Origin: Variovorax sp. KK3
Lineage (GTDB): Bacteria; Pseudomonadota; Gammaproteobacteria; Burkholderiales; Burkholderiaceae_C
Direction: 5' to 3'
DNA: 64,000 bases
Assembly (NCBI RefSeq): GCF_001984055.1
Contig: NZ_LYVO01000031.1
Location: 16,674-80,673, forward strand
Below, piece after piece: positions 60,681 to 64,000 of this stretch (positions are counted from its first letter, which is position 1; each line of letters opens with the position of its first letter). The translations under genes and the position numbers were made by a program. Under the pieces are notes generated by a model. The model was not told where the DNA came from. It was given only the letters and a program-made list of their open reading frames with translations, and did not search any database.

Positions 60681-62564
60681 ATGTCCGTTTCGCTGTCACA
60701 CACTTCCGACCCAGACCCATCGCAAATCCTCCACGAGGTCTTCGGCTACGCCAACTTTCGTGGCCCGCAGCAGGCGATCGTCGAACACGTCGTCGATGGC
60801 GGCGATGCGCTCGTGCTGATGCCGACAGGCGGTGGCAAGTCGCTGTGCTATCAAGTGCCCGCGATTGCGCGCCAGCGCGCGGGCCGCGGCGTGACGGTGG
60901 TGGTGTCGCCGTTGATCGCCTTGATGCACGACCAGGTCGGCGCACTGCACGAGGCCGGTGTGGATGCGGCCTTCCTGAACTCCACGCTCGACTGGGAAGA
61001 GACGCAGGACGTCGAGCGCCGCATGCTGCGCGGCGAGATCACGCTGCTGTATGCCGCGCCCGAGCGTGTGAACACGCCGCGCTTTCTCTCGCAGCTCGAC
61101 AGCCTCAACGAGCGCGGCAAGCTCGCGCTCTTCGCCATCGACGAAGCGCATTGCGTGAGCCAGTGGGGCCACGACTTCCGGCCCGAGTACCGCTCGCTGA
61201 CCGTGCTGCACGAACGCTACGCCGGCGTGCCGCGCATCGCGCTCACCGCCACGGCCGATGCGCTGACGCGCGCCGACATCGTCGAGCGCCTGCAGCTCGA
61301 CGGGGCGCGCCAGTTCGTCTCGAGCTTCGACCGGCCCAACATCCGCTACACCATCGTCGAGAAGAAAGACCCGACGACGCAGCTGCTGCGCTTCATCGAA
61401 CGCGAGCACGAGGGCGATGCAGGCGTCGTCTACTGCCAGTCCAGAAAGCGCGTGGAAGACACCGCACAAACCTTGTGCGAAGCAGGCGTGGATGCACTTC
61501 CCTATCACGCCGGCCTGGACGCCGCGGTGCGACAGAAGCACCAGGACCGCTTCCTGCGCGAAGACGGCATCGTGATGGTGGCGACGATCGCTTTCGGCAT
61601 GGGCATCGACAAGCCCGACGTGCGCTTCGTCGCGCACCTCGACATGCCGAAGAACATCGAGGGCTACTACCAGGAGACGGGCCGCGCGGGCCGCGACGGC
61701 GGGCCGGCCGACGCGTGGATGGCCTACGGCCTGCAGGACGTGGTGAACCAGCGCCGAATGATCGACGAAAGCCCCGCAGGCGAGGAGTTCAAGCAGGTGA
61801 TGCGCGGCAAGCTCGACGCCCTGCTGTCGCTGGCAGAGGCCAGCGACTGCCGCCGCGTGCGCCTGCTGCATTACTTCGGCGAGCAGAGCTCCCCTTGCGG
61901 AAACTGCGACAACTGTCTGAATCCACCGCAGGTGTGGAACGGCACCGATGCCGCGCGCAAGTTGCTGTCGACCGTCTACCGCGTGCAGCAGCAGAGCGGC
62001 ATCAGCTTCGGTGCGGGCCACATCATGGACATCCTGCGCGGCAAGAGCACCGAGAAGGTGACGCAATATGACCACGCCAAGCTGAGCACCTTCGGCATCG
62101 GAAGCGAGTTCAGCGAAGTGCAACTGCGCGGCGTGCTGCGCCAGCTGATCGCGACCGGGGCGTTGTCGGTGGATGCACAGGCATTCAACACCTTGCAGCT
62201 CACCGAGGGCTCGCGCGCTGTGCTCAAGGGCGACGTGTCCGTGATGCTGCGCGAGTCGGTGTCTTCACCGTCCGACCGCAAGAAGCCACGGCGGGAAAAG
62301 GCGTCGGGCGGTGCGCCCTCCCCGGCTGCCGCCACGCTCGACGCCACAGGCCAGGCACGCTTCGCCGCGCTCAAGGCCTGGCGTGGCGAAGTGGCGCGCG
62401 AGCACAACCTGCCGGCCTACGTGATCTTCCACGACGCCACCCTCGCGGCCATCGCAGAGCGGGCGCCCGCCACGCTGGAAGACCTGCAAGGCCTGAGCGG
62501 CATCGGGGCCAAGAAGCTCGAAGCCTACGGGGTGGACGTGCTGCGGGTGTGCGCGGCGTTCTGA
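60681..62564 (+). CDS. recQ: ATP-dependent DNA helicase RecQ
   Basis: A 627-residue 3'-5' helicase for recombination and repair. Walker A PTGGGKSL (about residues 48-55), DEAH box in FAIDEAHCVSQWGHDF, motif III/IV region LTATADALT, motif VI QETGRAGRDG, the zinc-binding cysteines in GNCDNC, the winged-helix RQC domain, and a C-terminal HRDC domain (ARFAALKAWRGEVAREHNLP, LSGIGAKKLEAYG). The ATG at 60681 was chosen because helicase homology begins shortly after it; the frame is open far upstream without coding signs. It faces away from the chaperone gene, sharing a 183-base gap. Confidence 0.95.
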   Translation: MSVSLSHTSDPDPSQILHEVFGYANFRGPQQAIVEHVVDGGDALVLMPTGGGKSLCYQVPAIARQRAGRGVTVVVSPLIALMHDQVGALHEAGVDAAFLNSTLDWEETQDVERRMLRGEITLLYAAPERVNTPRFLSQLDSLNERGKLALFAIDEAHCVSQWGHDFRPEYRSLTVLHERYAGVPRIALTATADALTRADIVERLQLDGARQFVSSFDRPNIRYTIVEKKDPTTQLLRFIEREHEGDAGVVYCQSRKRVEDTAQTLCEAGVDALPYHAGLDAAVRQKHQDRFLREDGIVMVATIAFGMGIDKPDVRFVAHLDMPKNIEGYYQETGRAGRDGGPADAWMAYGLQDVVNQRRMIDESPAGEEFKQVMRGKLDALLSLAEASDCRRVRLLHYFGEQSSPCGNCDNCLNPPQVWNGTDAARKLLSTVYRVQQQSGISFGAGHIMDILRGKSTEKVTQYDHAKLSTFGIGSEFSEVQLRGVLRQLIATGALSVDAQAFNTLQLTEGSRAVLKGDVSVMLRESVSSPSDRKKPRREKASGGAPSPAAATLDATGQARFAALKAWRGEVAREHNLPAYVIFHDATLAAIAERAPATLEDLQGLSGIGAKKLEAYGVDVLRVCAAF

Positions 62565-62596
62565 AGCAGGATCAGGGCCGCGTCAGTACCGGACCG

Positions 62597-64000
62597 CTAG
62601 TGCGGCGCAGAAAGGATCCGCACCTCACGTTCGGGGGCGCGGCGAAGGTACGGCGCCTTCTCCGCTTCCGCCTTGCGCACCACCACGTCGGCCTTGTTCG
62701 AAGAAGGCACGGGGCAAGCGCCCGTGCTCCGCAGGGCCAACGCCGTCGCCAGCCGCGCCTCCGCAGGGTCTCCCAGCGCGTGGTCGAAATCGTCGGCCAC
62801 GGCACAGGTCGGCGTGAAGCCGTCGCCGTAGTCGCCGAAGCCCTGGTTGTTGACGCCCTGGAACTGGATGGAGAAATAGGTGGTGCCGCAGTTGTCCTGC
62901 GGATAAAAGCCGTAGGGCTTGCCGCAGGTGGCGCCGCCGACGAGATTGACCGTCACGCCGACACCACGCAGGCCGTTGATGACCGACTCGCTGGCCGAAC
63001 AGGTGTCGGGGCCGGCCAGCACGGTGACGCGTGACAGGCCGAGGCGCGGCAGCGGCTGGCCCGCCGTCGTGGACAGGCCCCGCGAGGTGGTGTGAAAAGG
63101 CAGGGTGGCCTGCTGCGGCGTCAGCTTGAACGGGTTCTTGCGGTTGAACACCTGGCGCTCGAACACGGCGCCCGTGGTCGCAGGGCTGGCGCTGACCATG
63201 GAGGCGAGTTCGCTGGCCACGTCGAGGAAGCCGCCGCCGTTGTAGCGCATGTCGATCACGAGATCGACGATGCCGGCCGCCTGCAGTTGGTTGACGGCAT
63301 TGATCAGGCCCGTCTCGGCGGTCGCGAGGTGATCGTTGAACTGCATGTAGCCGACCGGGCCACTGGGGGTGCTGAGGGTCTTGACGTTCTGCACCGGCAC
63401 GCGCGTCACACGCGCCGCGGTCAGCGTGACCGTGCGCTCGGTGCCATCCGGCGCGCGCAATCGGAAGCTGTGCGCCTCGCCCGCGGCCTTCGGCGTGATC
63501 GCGGCGTTCAGGCGCACCGTGTCGCCGCCGTTGGCGACGTCGATGCCATCGACCTCGATCAGCCGCGTGCCGCGCACGATGCCGGCTTGTGCCGCGGGCG
63601 AGTTGGGCTCGGCATAGGCCACGCGAATGTCGCGCGGGGGCGATGCACTCAGGAAGGCCAGCTCGAGGCCATAGCCCGTTTCCACGCCGCCCTGCGAAAG
63701 CGCGCGGTAGGCGGCGGTGTCCTGCGTGAAATGAAAGCGGTCCTTGGCACGGCCGGAGGCGGTGAGCGCCGGCGTCTTCAGCACGCTGAACCACGCAATG
63801 GGCGTGGCGTAGTCCGTCGACTGGAGCGTGCTCGGGACTTCGTCGAACCAGAGGTAGGTTTCGTCGATCCACGCACGCAGCCAGCGCTTTTCATCGTCGA
63901 CGCTGCCGCTGCGGTCGGGGAACACCGCGCCCGTGTCCGGATCGACGCCGACACGCGGTGCCGCGCACGAGCCGGCGACGCTCGACGACTCGACGATGGG
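62597..64000 (-). CDS. S41-family (C-terminal processing) peptidase, N-terminal part outside window
   Basis: Partial: the frame is open to the right edge (codons for PIVESSSVAGSCAAPRVGVD at the edge), so the start and any signal or lipobox lie beyond it. The visible 467 residues include an N-terminal helical region, a PDZ domain (PPRDIRVAYAEPNSPAAQAG, GTRLIEVDGIDVANG) and the S41 catalytic core (VGYMQFNDHLATAETGLINA, LVIDMRYNGGGFLDVASEL and the nucleophile Ser in DTCSASESVINGLRGVGV). The C-terminus is basic. Such proteases process envelope proteins. It converges with recQ, with 32 bases between the stops. Confidence 0.88.
   Translation of the reverse strand, partial: PIVESSSVAGSCAAPRVGVDPDTGAVFPDRSGSVDDEKRWLRAWIDETYLWFDEVPSTLQSTDYATPIAWFSVLKTPALTASGRAKDRFHFTQDTAAYRALSQGGVETGYGLELAFLSASPPRDIRVAYAEPNSPAAQAGIVRGTRLIEVDGIDVANGGDTVRLNAAITPKAAGEAHSFRLRAPDGTERTVTLTAARVTRVPVQNVKTLSTPSGPVGYMQFNDHLATAETGLINAVNQLQAAGIVDLVIDMRYNGGGFLDVASELASMVSASPATTGAVFERQVFNRKNPFKLTPQQATLPFHTTSRGLSTTAGQPLPRLGLSRVTVLAGPDTCSASESVINGLRGVGVTVNLVGGATCGKPYGFYPQDNCGTTYFSIQFQGVNNQGFGDYGDGFTPTCAVADDFDHALGDPAEARLATALALRSTGACPVPSSNKADVVVRKAEAEKAPYLRRAPEREVRILSAPH

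Overview
The window is high-GC DNA (60-75% in most lines I counted) and looks like a betaproteobacterium of the Comamonadaceae, closest in style to Variovorax and relatives. The clues are several Bug/TctC periplasmic binding proteins, methionine synthase split into two genes with an SAH riboswitch, the HutF-HutG branch of histidine breakdown, and Comamonadaceae-style GC-rich intergenic repeats. No tRNA, rRNA, CRISPR array, IS element or phage gene was seen.

Layout. (1) 1-10.4 kb: end of a ComM-type gene, then a minus-strand set: a lysine-catabolism pair (alpha-aminoadipic semialdehyde dehydrogenase and a saccharopine dehydrogenase-like enzyme) with an Lrp regulator, a Rieske oxygenase with its LuxR-type regulator, a Bug protein and a fumarylacetoacetate hydrolase-family enzyme. 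(2) 10.4-27.2 kb: a coherent nicotinamide/nicotinate locus with a Tat-exported nicotinamidase-like protein, a two-subunit molybdenum hydroxylase with a triheme cytochrome c tail, a 6-hydroxynicotinate reductase-like iron-sulphur protein, a ferredoxin-NADP reductase, an enamidase-like amidohydrolase, a branched-chain-type ABC importer, two paralogous amino-acid-synthesis-family proteins, a UPF0280/ApbE-like protein and a TetR regulator. (3) 27.2-31.2 kb: an FHA-domain protein and a GtrA/glycosyltransferase operon. (4) 31.3-41.8 kb: metH2 and metH1, separated by a PACE efflux/LysR pair and an AT-richer island. (5) 43.4-57.1 kb: a complete histidine-utilisation (hut) operon with its own NitT/TauT-type importer and HutC-type operators. 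(6) 57.3-60.5 kb: a large secreted-effector-like protein with a CesT-type chaperone. (7) recQ and a C-terminal part of an S41 peptidase.

The least expected content is a scattered set of candidate type III secretion effectors. Three long proteins (35.8-36.7, 37.3-38.2 and 39.6-40.5 kb) and a short one (42.2-42.8 kb) are AT-richer than their neighbours. The long ones, clearest in the first two, are built from two copies of a repeat of about 95 residues, and all have polar, disordered N-termini. The short one is followed by a CesT-type chaperone, and the 887-residue protein at 57.3-60.0 kb is preceded by another. All five promoters carry the same bipartite element, GGAACG-N15/16-(C/T)(G/C)AC(C/T)AA (one site has TGACCAA), which closely resembles the hrp box (GGAACC-N15/16-CCACNNA) read by HrpL-type ECF sigma factors. 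The secretion apparatus and the sigma factor are not in this window.

The nicotinate genes suggest the order nicotinamide to nicotinate (periplasm), then 6-hydroxynicotinate (molybdenum hydroxylase passing electrons to cytochromes), then 1,4,5,6-tetrahydro-6-oxonicotinate (reductase fed by ferredoxin-NADP reductase), then ring opening by enamidase. This is the reductive route known from anaerobic Eubacterium barkeri, here in an apparently respiring bacterium.
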